From NCBI RefSeq assembly GCF_000455265.1, contig NZ_HG005139.1, positions 307,495 to 371,494 of the forward strand: DNA of 64,000 nucleotides, in the 5' to 3' direction. This document shows positions 17,375-26,485 of the stretch, piece by piece (the stretch's first letter is position 1; each line of letters opens with the position of its first letter). Under the pieces are notes generated by a model. That model saw only the letters and a list, made by a program, of their open reading frames with translations. It had not been told where the DNA came from and searched no databases. The stretch comes from Paenibacillus antibioticophila. GTDB taxonomy: Bacteria; Bacillota; Bacilli; Paenibacillales; Paenibacillaceae. The position numbers were made by a program, and so were the translations under genes.

Positions 17375-18313
17375 ATGGAAAATCAACCAGTTGTACGGAT
17401 CCAGGGGGTCAGCAAGGTCATCGGCGGCAAGAAGCTGATTGATTCCTTGAACCTGGATATTCCCTCGGGTCAGGTTTATGGATTTCTGGGGCCTAACGGA
17501 GCCGGGAAAACAACGACCATTCGGATGATCGTCGGACTGATGTCTATTACGGAGGGCGATATCCTCATTCAAGGCTCGAGTATCAAGCATGAATTTGAAG
17601 AGGCGATTAGCCATGTCGGAGCCATTGTGGAAAATCCGGAGATGTACAAGTTTCTCTCCGGCTACGAGAATCTGCTGCATTACGCCAGGATGTCGCCGGG
17701 TGTATCCAAAGCGCGTATCATGGAAGCCGTCGAGCTTGTCGGCATGGAACATCGCATCCATGATAAGGTGAAGACCTATTCGCTTGGCATGCGGCAGCGG
17801 CTAGGTGTGGCTCAAGCCATCCTGCACCGGCCGAAGCTGCTTGTGCTGGACGAGCCGACAAACGGGCTGGACCCGCAGGGGATCCGGGAGCTGCGCGATT
17901 ATTTGCGCCGTCTGTCCCGGGAGGAGGGGACAACTGTGTTTGTCTCAAGCCATCTCCTGTCCGAAATGGAATTGATGTGCGATACGGTCGCTGTGATCCA
18001 GCAGGGCAGACTGATCGATGTGAAGGAGCTTGGACACAGCGGGAAGGCAGATGGCTCAGGAGGAGCCGATCAGGTGCAGGAGACTGTGTTTGAAGTGAAC
18101 ACGCCTGCTGCAGCACAGGATCTGCTTGTCAGCCTGGGCTTCAGCTCCAGAGCGGAAGAGAACGGAGTTATCCTAACCGTTAACCGGACTGACGCGGCGC
18201 ACGTGAATGCGAGACTTGTTAATCACGGAATCGCGGTCTATGGTATCCGGCCGGTCACCCGGTCGCTGGAAGATCAATTCCTAGAGATGACGGGAGGCGG
18301 GCGTATTGACTGA
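17375..18313 (+). CDS. ABC transporter ATP-binding protein (BcrA/CcmA type)
   Basis: 312 residues from the ATG at 17375. Walker A is GPNGAGKTTTIR (about 40-51), the signature is YSLGMRQRLGVAQAIL, Walker B LLVLDEPTNGLDPQG, followed by the H-loop SSHLLSEME. The C-terminal extension of about 90 residues is typical of bacitracin- or lantibiotic-resistance exporters of the ABC-2 type. It powers the membrane partner encoded next; the two genes overlap by 8 bp and are translationally coupled. An upstream in-frame extension to 17252 lacks a ribosome site. Confidence 0.93.
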   Translation: MENQPVVRIQGVSKVIGGKKLIDSLNLDIPSGQVYGFLGPNGAGKTTTIRMIVGLMSITEGDILIQGSSIKHEFEEAISHVGAIVENPEMYKFLSGYENLLHYARMSPGVSKARIMEAVELVGMEHRIHDKVKTYSLGMRQRLGVAQAILHRPKLLVLDEPTNGLDPQGIRELRDYLRRLSREEGTTVFVSSHLLSEMELMCDTVAVIQQGRLIDVKELGHSGKADGSGGADQVQETVFEVNTPAAAQDLLVSLGFSSRAEENGVILTVNRTDAAHVNARLVNHGIAVYGIRPVTRSLEDQFLEMTGGGRID

Positions 18314-19085
18314 TTTTTTCAGACTAGTTCAGAATGAAAATATGAAAATCTACCGCAGGCTCCGCACCTGGATCATGTTCGCCATCCTGTTGGCGTTAAG
18401 CATTCTGTTTGGCGTCCTGTTCTATCTGGGAAGCTCAGGCACCATGCAATTGACCGCATGGGATGCGGTGGACCAATTGTCGTTCCTATATTACCTGGCT
18501 TCCATCTTTGCCGTGGTCATCGCCGCCGATAGCGTGGCCAGCGAATTTACATGGGGAACGATTAAATTGTTATTGATCCGGCCCTGGACCCGGACCAAGG
18601 TTTTGGCTTCCAAGCTGCTGTCGGTATTGCTGTTCACAATTGCTATCAGCGCCGTATTCCTGATATCCAATATAGCCATCGCTTTTCTGCTCTTCCCGAA
18701 TGAGGCGTCAATGCTATTCCCGCAGGGAACGAGCCCGTTCGTTTCCATCATGGAGAGTTTGATGTACAGCTATATTGACCTGCTCGTTATCGTCGTGTTC
18801 TCATTCATGCTGTCGACCGTCTTCCGGTCAAGCGGACTGGCTATCGGATTGTCTATGTTTATCCTGTTTGCCGGCAACATCTTCACAATGCTGTTTCACC
18901 CAAACCGGTATGAGTGGGCGAAATACATGCTATTTGTCAACATGGATTTGAGCAAATATCAGGGAGGAGCCGTTGGGCCTGCGGGAATGACAATGGGATT
19001 TTCAGTTGCCATCCTGTCAGCCTATGTCCTGTTATTCCTTGTAATCAGTTGGCTGGTCTTTAAGAAGAGAGACGTTGCTGCGTAG
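18306..19085 (+). CDS. ABC-2 type transporter permease
   Basis: 259 residues, six predicted membrane helices. It starts at a TTG (18306) placed 8 bases behind a GGAGG that lies inside the preceding ATPase gene. The sequence IKLLLIRPWTRTKVLASKLL after helix 2 is the coupling-helix motif of ABC-2 (BcrB/NatB-like) permeases. Together with the ATPase it forms a complete exporter. Substrate is not deducible; peptide antibiotics or lipids are typical for the group. Confidence 0.9.
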   Translation: MTDFFRLVQNENMKIYRRLRTWIMFAILLALSILFGVLFYLGSSGTMQLTAWDAVDQLSFLYYLASIFAVVIAADSVASEFTWGTIKLLLIRPWTRTKVLASKLLSVLLFTIAISAVFLISNIAIAFLLFPNEASMLFPQGTSPFVSIMESLMYSYIDLLVIVVFSFMLSTVFRSSGLAIGLSMFILFAGNIFTMLFHPNRYEWAKYMLFVNMDLSKYQGGAVGPAGMTMGFSVAILSAYVLLFLVISWLVFKKRDVAA

Positions 19086-19148
19086 TTTCCTGCGAGAGCG
19101 CAGCTACAGCCAATATAAAACCAACCAATGATTTTGCCGCGTGCCGGA

Positions 19149-19278
19149 GGGCAACGTGTGAAGTATGCTTACGATCGCTGTTGTTCGCGGATTCCTTTGA
19201 TTGAGTAAAATCTGAAATGGTAGGAATCCACTCGCAAAGGCGAACACTCCGTTTCTTCAGCACACTTCACACTTATAC
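19149..19278. repeat. MITE-like repeat copy, inverted orientation
   Basis: Starts GGGCAACGTGTGAAG and ends CTTCACACTTATACCC, about 130 bp. Inside, CGATCGCTGTTGTTCGCGGAT and GGCGAACACTCCG match the reverse complement of the copy at 20131-20264. Confidence 0.8.
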
Positions 19279-20130
19279 CCTTATTACGCGGGTTTTAGTT
19301 CGGCTTTATAGGTGCCGAATGTACTATAGTAGCTCCCCTCCGCACGTCGGAGGCATGGCCGAATGCACTAGAATCACTTGCCTAGCCTACAGGCTCGTTC
19401 ATTCAGCATAGCATCTTGATGCCTGATGCATTACAACAGTAACTGCGTATCATTGCACCTTCAGCGGGCAGGTGCATGGACAACTACCCACACGAGGACT
19501 ATCCCCAGCAGATTCTGCAAAAAGCCGACGAAGTACGTATACACACACCTCGCATCAGCATCATGCAGATCTCACACTGTGCGAAGCTCCCAATGTGCGG
19601 TGCTTCAAAGCATGACGAGGGTTGGCAGACCCCATGCATATACGGATATAGTGAAATTCTTTCGCTTAAAGTTGGCTAAAACGTGGGTTTGGCTAGTGAC
19701 TGGCGATTCTAAGGTAAGTTTTTTCACTATATGTGGGTTCGAGCGTCGAATGGGAAATTTAAGGTAAGTAATTTCACTGGAGCGTGGCCAGAATGAGGCT
19801 GAATAAGTGGGGTGAGTGAAGCTCGGAACAAGACTGGAATGCGTAGTCGGATAACGAAGTTCCGCGTTCCGCATAAGGCCGAGGCAACGTGCGACTAGGC
19901 GCAACTCCTGGCGCTCAGTGTTCCATTGGCTGTGCGTAAAGTGAATCGCACAGGCCTCCATTTGTGATGCCTAGCCTAAGGCGAGCCTGGCAGCAAGGGG
20001 AAGTTGGGAGGAGGCTTGCGCGTAGTCTCCTGCTTGTATGCCACAGGTGGCCTGCTTACTGTAATGAAACATGTGGCACAACCATGGTGCTATCTGGCGT
20101 ATCAGTTAAACAGCAAAGGAGAAGTAGTTA
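19279..20130. other. 850-bp gene-poor segment between two inverted repeat copies
   Basis: No frame has a convincing ribosome site, codon bias or known motif. Visible structure: CGCACGTCGGAGG-type short palindromes near 19340, and three copies of a 21-base motif AGTGAAATT.CTTACCTTAAA (one forward near 19658, two reversed near 19713 and 19759). It may be a non-autonomous element core or decayed DNA. Confidence 0.4.
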
Positions 20131-20264
20131 GGGCATAAGTGTGAAGGGTTGTGAAGAAGCGGAGCGTTCGCCTTTGTGAGCGGATTTCTCCACTGTTAGA
20201 ATTTAGTCCAATCATAGAAATCCGCGAACAACAGCGATCGTAGCAACTCTTCACACGTTGCCCC
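20131..20264. repeat. MITE-like repeat copy, direct orientation
   Basis: Starts GGGCATAAGTGTGAAG, ends CTTCACACGTTGCCCC, with interior GCGTTCGCCTTTGTGAGCGGA and ATCCGCGAACAACAGCGATCG. It is the inverse partner of the copy at 19149-19278 and closely matches the core of the element at 29642-29839. Confidence 0.82.
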
Positions 20265-20304
20265 TCTGACGCGCCTCTTTATGTTTTGCACAGTATCTTA
20301 TTTA

Positions 20305-20763
20305 TTACCCCGCCTCGGGTCTTGGAGTCTGTTTTTTGACAGTGGACTTGTCGGCTTGCTTGTCGGAGCCTTTTTCCATTTCCTTATCCTTGTTCTTGCT
20401 GAAAGCCTGCACGGCAGCTTCACGTTCCATATGGCTTGAGCCGTTCAGAAGCCCGCCCTCCACAATGACCAGCTTGGTCACATTCACATTTCCGTCCACT
20501 TGACCGCTTCCGGTAATCGTCAATTTGCCTTCACTGACGATATCGCCGATGACATGTCCGGCAACGATAATTTCTGCTCCGCGAATGCTGGACTTTGCTT
20601 CTCCCGTCTCGCCGATAACGACCTGCCCGGCACAATCAATCTCGCCCTGAAAATGACCTTCAATCCGCAGATTGGCCTCGCAATCAAGCTTTCCCTGTGC
20701 GGAGGAGCCAAGTCCGATCAAGGTGTAACGGGTGCCTGCGGGCTGCTTATTCTTTCTTCTCAT
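20305..20763 (-). CDS. Bactofilin (polymer-forming cytoskeletal protein), copy 1
   Basis: 152 residues. The central 90-100 residues are a right-handed beta-helix bactofilin domain, seen as regular six-residue hydrophobic/Gly turns: LRIEGHFQGEIDCAGQVVIGETGEAKSSIRGAEIIVAGHVIGDI. Flanking tails are basic (MRRKNKQPAG) and Lys/Gln-rich (KNKDKEMEKGSDKQADKSTVKK), as usual. Bactofilins polymerise without nucleotide and position wall enzymes at the membrane. The gene follows the M23 peptidase gene by 20 bp in the same operon; this pairing is repeated at 29.9-31.4 kb. Confidence 0.92.
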   Translation of the reverse strand: MRRKNKQPAGTRYTLIGLGSSAQGKLDCEANLRIEGHFQGEIDCAGQVVIGETGEAKSSIRGAEIIVAGHVIGDIVSEGKLTITGSGQVDGNVNVTKLVIVEGGLLNGSSHMEREAAVQAFSKNKDKEMEKGSDKQADKSTVKKQTPRPEAG

Positions 20764-20783
20764 AAGGGTTGTAGCCTCCTGTC

Positions 20784-21803
20784 TTATCCATTGTTTGATT
20801 TAAGGTAAGGGAGCGGATCGATCGTCTTCCCCTTCTTCAAAATCTCAAAATGCAAATGAGGCCCGGTGCTGCGTCCGGTATTCCCCAGCTTGCCAATCTG
20901 TTGCCCCTTGCTGACCTCATCCCCCTCGGATACGGTAATCTTGCTCAAATGCAGATACCAGCTCTCCAGTCCTTCCGGATGCTCGATCACAATGTATTTG
21001 CCATGGGAGCTGTCACTGGCGACGGTAACCACTTTGCCTGCCCCGGCTGCGTAGATCGGATCGCCTGTCTTGCCTGCAATGTCGATTCCGGCATGGAAGG
21101 CAGCGCGCCCCGAAAAGGGATCGCTGCGATAGCCGAAGTTGGAAGTAATCCGCTGGGACAAGGTTGGCCATTCGGTCGGTGTGCCTGCAAGCTTGATCTG
21201 GGTCTGCTCCGCAATTTGGAGAGTAGCGGGCATATTTCGCTCCATCTCATCCAATAATTTGCTCATTTCTGCAAACTGCTTGCGCGTATCCTCGGCAAGC
21301 TGTTCGATTTCAGTCTCGTGAACGGCAATAAATTCCCCGCCAACGCCATCGCTTGCATACCAACTGCTGTCATCCATGGAGAGGGAGGAGAGCTTGCCCG
21401 GCTCCTGGCTTCCGCTACCTTCAGAACCGTATTTATCGATGAATTTCTGCAGCTCGGTCTCAAGCTCGGCCATTCGTTCCATCCGGTCCATCATTTCCCG
21501 GGATTGTCCTGACAGGGCAATCACTTCATTCTGCAGGCGCTCGATGGCAGCATCCTTATCCGTAACAGTAGCTTCAAAACGCAATTGCTGGGCTTGCAGC
21601 ATACTTTCCAGATTGTCGATTGTTCGGTTGGATTGAATCTGAAGACTGACGATCAAGCCGCTGAGCGACAGCAATGCGATAAGCGGGACGGCGACGACCA
21701 GCGGCTTGGATACCTGAACTTGCTTGACAGGCTGGTTGGCGTCCTTGAGAACAAGCAGGGTTATCCGCCTAGGATTAGGTAAGCCTATGCTGGCAGTTTT
21801 CAT
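20784..21803 (-). CDS. M23 family (LytM-type) peptidase with coiled coil, copy 1
   Basis: 339 residues. A cytoplasmic N-terminus (about 40 residues), one membrane helix (PLVVAVPLIALLSLSGLIVSL), a coiled coil (about 65-190) and an M23 domain (about 215-330). The zinc site is intact: HAGIDIAGKTGDPIYAAGAGKV supplies His and Asp, and GPHLHFEI the HxH. It is expected to cut peptide cross-links of peptidoglycan outside the membrane, with the coiled coil guiding it, perhaps toward the bactofilin partner (inference from the conserved pairing). A copy with the same design lies at 30352-31368. Confidence 0.93.
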   Translation of the reverse strand: MKTASIGLPNPRRITLLVLKDANQPVKQVQVSKPLVVAVPLIALLSLSGLIVSLQIQSNRTIDNLESMLQAQQLRFEATVTDKDAAIERLQNEVIALSGQSREMMDRMERMAELETELQKFIDKYGSEGSGSQEPGKLSSLSMDDSSWYASDGVGGEFIAVHETEIEQLAEDTRKQFAEMSKLLDEMERNMPATLQIAEQTQIKLAGTPTEWPTLSQRITSNFGYRSDPFSGRAAFHAGIDIAGKTGDPIYAAGAGKVVTVASDSSHGKYIVIEHPEGLESWYLHLSKITVSEGDEVSKGQQIGKLGNTGRSTGPHLHFEILKKGKTIDPLPYLKSNNG

Positions 21804-21955
21804 GTCGGCTCCTCTCTTAAATCGGATTTATAATTATCTATTCCTATGACTCTCAATTCATGTCAAAAAACCGCCTTGTCTGATATACATGGTGCTCCAT
21901 GAATAAATTGCTTGCATGATGGTTAATGCTGATTTAGAGGGAAAGGAGGACGGTT

Positions 21956-23386
21956 ATGATCTGGCTGAGCCTATTGTTGGTTGCATTTATTTTTCAAATT
22001 GCTACGATTCTGGTCCTCGAGTTCCGAAACCCGGGCAGAGCGGTAGCCTGGATGCTGATTCTGTTTGCGGTGCCTTTCATTGGATTTGTCCTATACTACT
22101 TTGTGGCGCAAGACTACAAGAAGCGGAGAAAGCTTCGCAGAAGAGGAAGTCCGTTATTTCAGGAAATGAAGGCCAAGCTTTGGCAGCAGACAGAAATTAT
22201 AGATTCCATCGAACAGATGAAAAACAAGGATTTTCAGGGACAGGAGCGGCTGTTCAGTCTGTTAACCGGGCTGTCGGAAAGCCCGATCACAGGCTGTAAT
22301 GAGACTGAAATCTATAGCAGCGGAGAACCGGCGTTCCATGCCATGTTAGAGTCGATGTATCGTGCCAGGCACCATATACATATTGAGTTCTACATATTCA
22401 GGGATGACGGTATTGGACGGCAATTCAAGCAAGCCATGATGGAAAAGGCCTCCCAGGGCGTAAAGGTGCGCCTTATCTGTGACGGACTGGGAAGCTACCA
22501 GCTTCCGCAGGCATTCGTAAAAGAGCTTGAACAGGCCGGGGTCGAGGTGTACTTCTTCCTGCCTCCATTGATCGCCATGCTGGACCGGCGGGTGAACTAT
22601 CGAAATCACCGGAAGATCCTTGTCGTAGATGGGCAGGTTGGCTTTGTCGGGGGATTGAATATAGGCGATGACTATCTGGGCCTGTATGAAAATATGGGGT
22701 ATTGGCGAGATACGCATCTGAGGATTAGCGGTGATGCTGTTTATGACCTCCAGCGGACTTTTCTTGGGGATTGGCAGCTGGCCTCCGGCAGTCTGCTCTC
22801 AGAGCCCGGCCTTTTCCCGGAACATTGCTGCGAGGGAGAAGAGCATGTGCAGATTCTGACCAGTGGTCCTGACCAGCATTGGGATGCTATTCAGGAGATG
22901 TGCTTCGGGGCCATTGCCGTGGCTAAAAAAAGGGTGTGGATCACTTCGCCGTATTTCATACCTGACCCAAGTATTTATGCCGCCCTGAAAACTGCAGCAG
23001 TGGCCGGTGTAGAGGTTATCGTCCTGCTTCCCTATCATTCGGACAGCCGATTGGTGAAGCTGGCCTCCCTGTCTTATGTGGAGGAGCTGATGCAGGCAGG
23101 AGTCCGGTTTTATGAATATACCAAGGGCTTCGTACATGCCAAGGTATTAATTGTGGACGATCTTGTAGGCACGGTGGGAACGGCGAACATGGACATGAGA
23201 AGCTTCTTTTTTAATTTTGAAATGCTTGCTTTGCTGTTTGACCGCGAACCCATCAAACGGCTGGAGAAGGATTTCCTGCAGGATCTGAGCGACTCCCGGG
23301 AAATCCGGCAAGAGGAATTTATGGCGCGGCCGCGCAGGCAGAAGGGAGCAGAGCTTGTCGCCCGGTTGCTGTCACCGCTCTTATAG
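21956..23386 (+). CDS. cls: Cardiolipin synthase
   Basis: 476 residues, standard length. Two N-terminal membrane helices (residues 1-48), then two phospholipase-D HKD motifs: NYRNHRKILVVDGQVGFVGGLNIGDDY (around 215-240) and FVHAKVLIVDDLVGTVGTANMDMRS (around 390-415). The enzyme joins two phosphatidylglycerol molecules to cardiolipin plus glycerol at the membrane. GAAAGGAGGA precedes the ATG. It faces the LigD-type polymerase gene end to end with 7 bp between stops. Confidence 0.95.
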   Translation: MIWLSLLLVAFIFQIATILVLEFRNPGRAVAWMLILFAVPFIGFVLYYFVAQDYKKRRKLRRRGSPLFQEMKAKLWQQTEIIDSIEQMKNKDFQGQERLFSLLTGLSESPITGCNETEIYSSGEPAFHAMLESMYRARHHIHIEFYIFRDDGIGRQFKQAMMEKASQGVKVRLICDGLGSYQLPQAFVKELEQAGVEVYFFLPPLIAMLDRRVNYRNHRKILVVDGQVGFVGGLNIGDDYLGLYENMGYWRDTHLRISGDAVYDLQRTFLGDWQLASGSLLSEPGLFPEHCCEGEEHVQILTSGPDQHWDAIQEMCFGAIAVAKKRVWITSPYFIPDPSIYAALKTAAVAGVEVIVLLPYHSDSRLVKLASLSYVEELMQAGVRFYEYTKGFVHAKVLIVDDLVGTVGTANMDMRSFFFNFEMLALLFDREPIKRLEKDFLQDLSDSREIRQEEFMARPRRQKGAELVARLLSPLL

Positions 23387-23393
23387 AAGCCAC

Positions 23394-24308
23394 TTAGGGC
23401 TTGCCTCCGCTTCCTGCCCCTGTTCGCTGCAGATGGCTGATGATGACATCGACGGGCTGCGGCGGGATGGTGGAGAGCAGATCGCCGTAGCGGGCCAGTC
23501 TTTCCCCTATATTCAGCAGATGGTAATCGGCAGGCGAGGGATTCTGCCGGACCTCCTCCCAGAGAAGAGGCGTAGAGACACTGGCCGCCAATCGTGCTCT
23601 TGGGGTGTAGGGAGCAGCAAGCGTCTTGCCGGCGTAGTGCTGTAAGTAGTCAAAGTAGATTTTGTCTTCCCGGTCCTTCTTCATCCGTTCGATCGTAAAC
23701 AAATCCGGTCGCTTCTCCGTCACAAAACGGGCGACAAAGTGGCCGATAAGCCGCAGCTCGTCAAAGGTAATCCCGTGGGAAATCGGGACGATAATCTGAA
23801 TCCCGGTGGCTCCTGAAGTCTTGGGAACAGAAGCGATCCCCAGGGAATCCAGCACTTCTCCGACGAAGGCGGCGGCCTCCATGATTCGCGGCTCTTCCTC
23901 AAGCGAGGGATCCAGATCGATCATCCACTCGCAGGGCAGATTCTCTCCGATATAGTGCAGGGACGGATGGAACTCGATCGCAGCCAGATTGCCAAGCCAG
24001 AGCAGGGTCGGGAGATTGTTCAACACGATATAGCGAATTTCTTCATGATGAACGGTCCGGACATAATCCGGCAGCGGCTCGGGAGCATTTTTCTGATAAA
24101 AAAAGGTGCCGTGAATTCCGCCCGGATAGCGGATCGTCGTGAGCAGACGGTCTCTGCAATAAGGGAGCAGGTACGGCGAAAGCTCGGTCAGCTTCTGCAA
24201 ATAGATAAGCTTGGTGATCCCGGCCTCCGGCCAGAGCAGCTTATCCGGATTGCTTACCTGGATCTCTTGTCCTTCGATAACAATGCTGCCTGTAATGCTT
24301 TTGGGCAT
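23394..24308 (-). CDS. LigD-type NHEJ polymerase (archaeo-eukaryotic primase domain), stand-alone
   Basis: 304 residues that match only the polymerase module of LigD. Seen are the start KLLWPEAGITKLIYLQKL, the TTIRYPGGIHGTFFYQKNAPEPLPDYV region, LPTLLWLGNLAAIEFHP, the catalytic Asp pair in CEWMIDLDPS, PKTSGATGIQIIVP and KIYFDYLQHYAGKTLAAPYTPRA. It fills short gaps with ribonucleotides or dNTPs at broken ends before ligation. The ligase module is a separate divergent gene 49 bp away, and Ku lies next to that. B. subtilis carries these two activities fused (LigD); here they are split. Confidence 0.92.
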   Translation of the reverse strand: MPKSITGSIVIEGQEIQVSNPDKLLWPEAGITKLIYLQKLTELSPYLLPYCRDRLLTTIRYPGGIHGTFFYQKNAPEPLPDYVRTVHHEEIRYIVLNNLPTLLWLGNLAAIEFHPSLHYIGENLPCEWMIDLDPSLEEEPRIMEAAAFVGEVLDSLGIASVPKTSGATGIQIIVPISHGITFDELRLIGHFVARFVTEKRPDLFTIERMKKDREDKIYFDYLQHYAGKTLAAPYTPRARLAASVSTPLLWEEVRQNPSPADYHLLNIGERLARYGDLLSTIPPQPVDVIISHLQRTGAGSGGKP

Positions 24309-24357
24309 ATGTTCACCTCAATTTCTTAGAAGGTTATTCATTTAAGGAGGGCTATGC

Positions 24358-25308
24358 ATGGATCTGCAGCCTGTGATTCCGTTTGAGCCGATACTGGTCA
24401 AGGAGCTTCCATCCCCCGGCGATCCCTGGATCGCGCAGGTGAAATGGGACGGCGTACGGATGCTCACCTACTACGACGGGCGGAGTCTGCGGCTTATCAA
24501 TCGCCGAGGTAATGACCGGACCCTCCAATATCCGGAATTTGCCGGATTGAATGAGAGCTGCCGGGCAGGCTCCTTTATTTTGGATGGAGAAATGATCGCA
24601 TTGACAGGCGGGAAGCCATCCTTTCACCAGATTATGGGCCGGGACAGTCTGCGGCGGCAGATGGAAATTGCGTTCGCTGTACGGCGAATTCCTGTCATTT
24701 ACATGGTTTTTGATCTGCTCTACTGTGATGGCGAATGGGTAACCGGGCTTCCGCTCCGGCAACGGCAGGACAGATTACGTCAACTGATCATCCCCAATGA
24801 ACACCTCCAGCTAGTCCCGAACGTGGAAGAGCCTGCAGCTCTGTACCGGGTCATGGAGGAGCGAGGCTGGGAAGGCATCGTCTGTAAAAATCTGGACAGC
24901 AGCTATGCCATTGGCGGCAAGGATGGCCGCTGGCAGAAGCTGAAGCTTAGTCATGATCTCCAAGCGGTCATCGGCGGGGTAACCTACCGGGACGGGCAGG
25001 TCAATGCCCTGCTGCTTGGACTCTATGACGAGGAGGGCAGACTGATCTATATCGGCCATGCCGGGAGCGCCCGCTGGCGTGCCGAGGATTGGAGCCGGAT
25101 AACCAAGGAGGCTGTCCGGCTTACAGCTGCAGGGAGGCCCTTTCTGAATCCTCCGGCCCGTTTGAAGGATGCGGTATGGCTGCGGCCGGAGCTGACGGTC
25201 AAGGTATCCTTTATGGAATGGACCCTCGGAGGAACGATGCGCCACCCGGTCATTCAAGGCTGGAGTCCGCTTGAGCCAATGAGATGCCTGCTGTCCCAAA
25301 GCATGTAA
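24358..25308 (+). CDS. ATP-dependent DNA ligase (NHEJ ligase module)
   Basis: 316 residues. The adenylation motif I is KWDGVR with Lys29; motif III FILDGEMIA, IIIa YMVFDLLYCDGEW, IV WEGIVCKNLDSSY and V WQKLKLSHDLQAVIGG follow in order, then an OB-fold ending with VKVSFMEWTLGGTMRHP. It seals DNA breaks with ATP. The start after TAAGGAGGG is good. It is divergent from the polymerase gene, with a shared 49-bp control region, and is followed 17 bp later by the convergent ku gene. Together these form a complete NHEJ set, useful on spore germination when only one chromosome copy exists. Confidence 0.93.
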   Translation: MDLQPVIPFEPILVKELPSPGDPWIAQVKWDGVRMLTYYDGRSLRLINRRGNDRTLQYPEFAGLNESCRAGSFILDGEMIALTGGKPSFHQIMGRDSLRRQMEIAFAVRRIPVIYMVFDLLYCDGEWVTGLPLRQRQDRLRQLIIPNEHLQLVPNVEEPAALYRVMEERGWEGIVCKNLDSSYAIGGKDGRWQKLKLSHDLQAVIGGVTYRDGQVNALLLGLYDEEGRLIYIGHAGSARWRAEDWSRITKEAVRLTAAGRPFLNPPARLKDAVWLRPELTVKVSFMEWTLGGTMRHPVIQGWSPLEPMRCLLSQSM

Positions 25309-25325
25309 AGCAGATTCTGCATCGA

Positions 25326-26240
25326 TCAGGAGATGGTTTTTTGAGCTTTCTTCGTACTCTTGCGCTTGGGCTTAGGTTCACCTTCGGCTTCGGGTTCGGC
25401 TTTGGCCTTGGCGCCGCTCTTGGCGCCGCTCTTGGTTCGCTTGGCAGCGGCTGGTCCCGGATCGGCAGGGATAGGCTTCACGGCCTCAATGCTGGCCTGC
25501 AGAGCGGCCATCAGGTCGACGATATTATGCTCTTGCTTGGCTGGGGCAAGGCTGATCTCTTCTCCAGCTACCTTTTGCTCAATCAGCTTCAGCAAATTGG
25601 CACGGTAATCGTCGTTGTATTTCCCTGGCTCAAACGGCGTAGAGAGCTGCTCAATCAGCAGCTTCGCCATCGTAAGCTCCTTATCCTGAACCTGAATGTT
25701 CTCCGGTAAATTCGGAACCTGGGCGATCGGGCGAATCTCGTCCGGATAGAAGATCGTCTCCACCGCCAAACAGTCCTCGATTACACGGATGGCGGCAAGG
25801 CTGCTTTTAGAGCGGATCGCGACCTTGGCGACTCCAATCTTCCCGGTCTGCCGCATCGCTTCAAGCAGAAGGGAATACGCATTGGCTCCAGCCTGATCGG
25901 GTGACAAATAATAGGTTTTTTGAAAATAGACCGGATCGATCTCATGCAGGTCCACGAAATCGAGAATCGTAATGGTCTTCTCCGTTTGAGAAGATAGCTG
26001 TTCAAGCTCCTCTTTGGTAAACAGCACATACTTGCCCTTCTCGTACTCATATCCTCTGGATATTTCCTCCCAATTTACGTCAACCTCACAATTCGGGCAT
26101 CTTCGGACATAAGAGATCGGACTGCCGCAAACCTGATGAATGTATTTCATGGAGATATCTTTGTCCTCTGTGGCAGAGAACATTTTAACGGGAACATGAA
26201 CCAGACCGAAGCTGATCGCGCCTTTCCATACGGTGTGCAT
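25326..26240 (-). CDS. ku: Ku protein, NHEJ end binding
   Basis: 304 residues from the ATG at 26240, which follows AAAGGAGC with 7-base spacing; the longer open frame to 26285 has no ribosome site. MHTVWKGAISFGLVHVPVKMFSATEDKDISMKYIHQVCGSPISYVRRCPNCEVDV is the diagnostic start of bacterial Ku. The ring core runs to about residue 255; the tail is Ala/Lys-rich (KRTKSGAKSGAKAKAEPEAEGEPKPKRKSTKKAQ), similar to basic tails that help DNA sliding and ligase contact. The homodimer threads onto DNA ends and recruits the polymerase and ligase encoded beside it. Confidence 0.95.
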   Translation of the reverse strand: MHTVWKGAISFGLVHVPVKMFSATEDKDISMKYIHQVCGSPISYVRRCPNCEVDVNWEEISRGYEYEKGKYVLFTKEELEQLSSQTEKTITILDFVDLHEIDPVYFQKTYYLSPDQAGANAYSLLLEAMRQTGKIGVAKVAIRSKSSLAAIRVIEDCLAVETIFYPDEIRPIAQVPNLPENIQVQDKELTMAKLLIEQLSTPFEPGKYNDDYRANLLKLIEQKVAGEEISLAPAKQEHNIVDLMAALQASIEAVKPIPADPGPAAAKRTKSGAKSGAKAKAEPEAEGEPKPKRKSTKKAQKTIS

Positions 26241-26485
26241 CGCAGGCTCCTTTCGTTTTGGCAGCAAAGGGAATGTTTCGGACAAGCTGCACTGCTATCC
26301 GCTGACCTTTGCTGTGATTTCCTGTCTTGTTGAACAACGTCTATAGTATGGGTGAAATTGCGTTTTCTATGAATCGATCCTCCAACGCTGGATGCAGGCG
26401 CCTTATTGCGGGGGGAAGGATGGACCGATATAATGAGGACAGACGTTTGTAGGTTCCGGCGGATGAACAGGAAGGATAATTTATC

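Noticed and set aside
19426-19767. 113-residue open frame in the 19-20 kb gap
   Set aside because: Arg/Ser/Thr-rich composition, no ribosome site and no conserved motif; it looks like chance.
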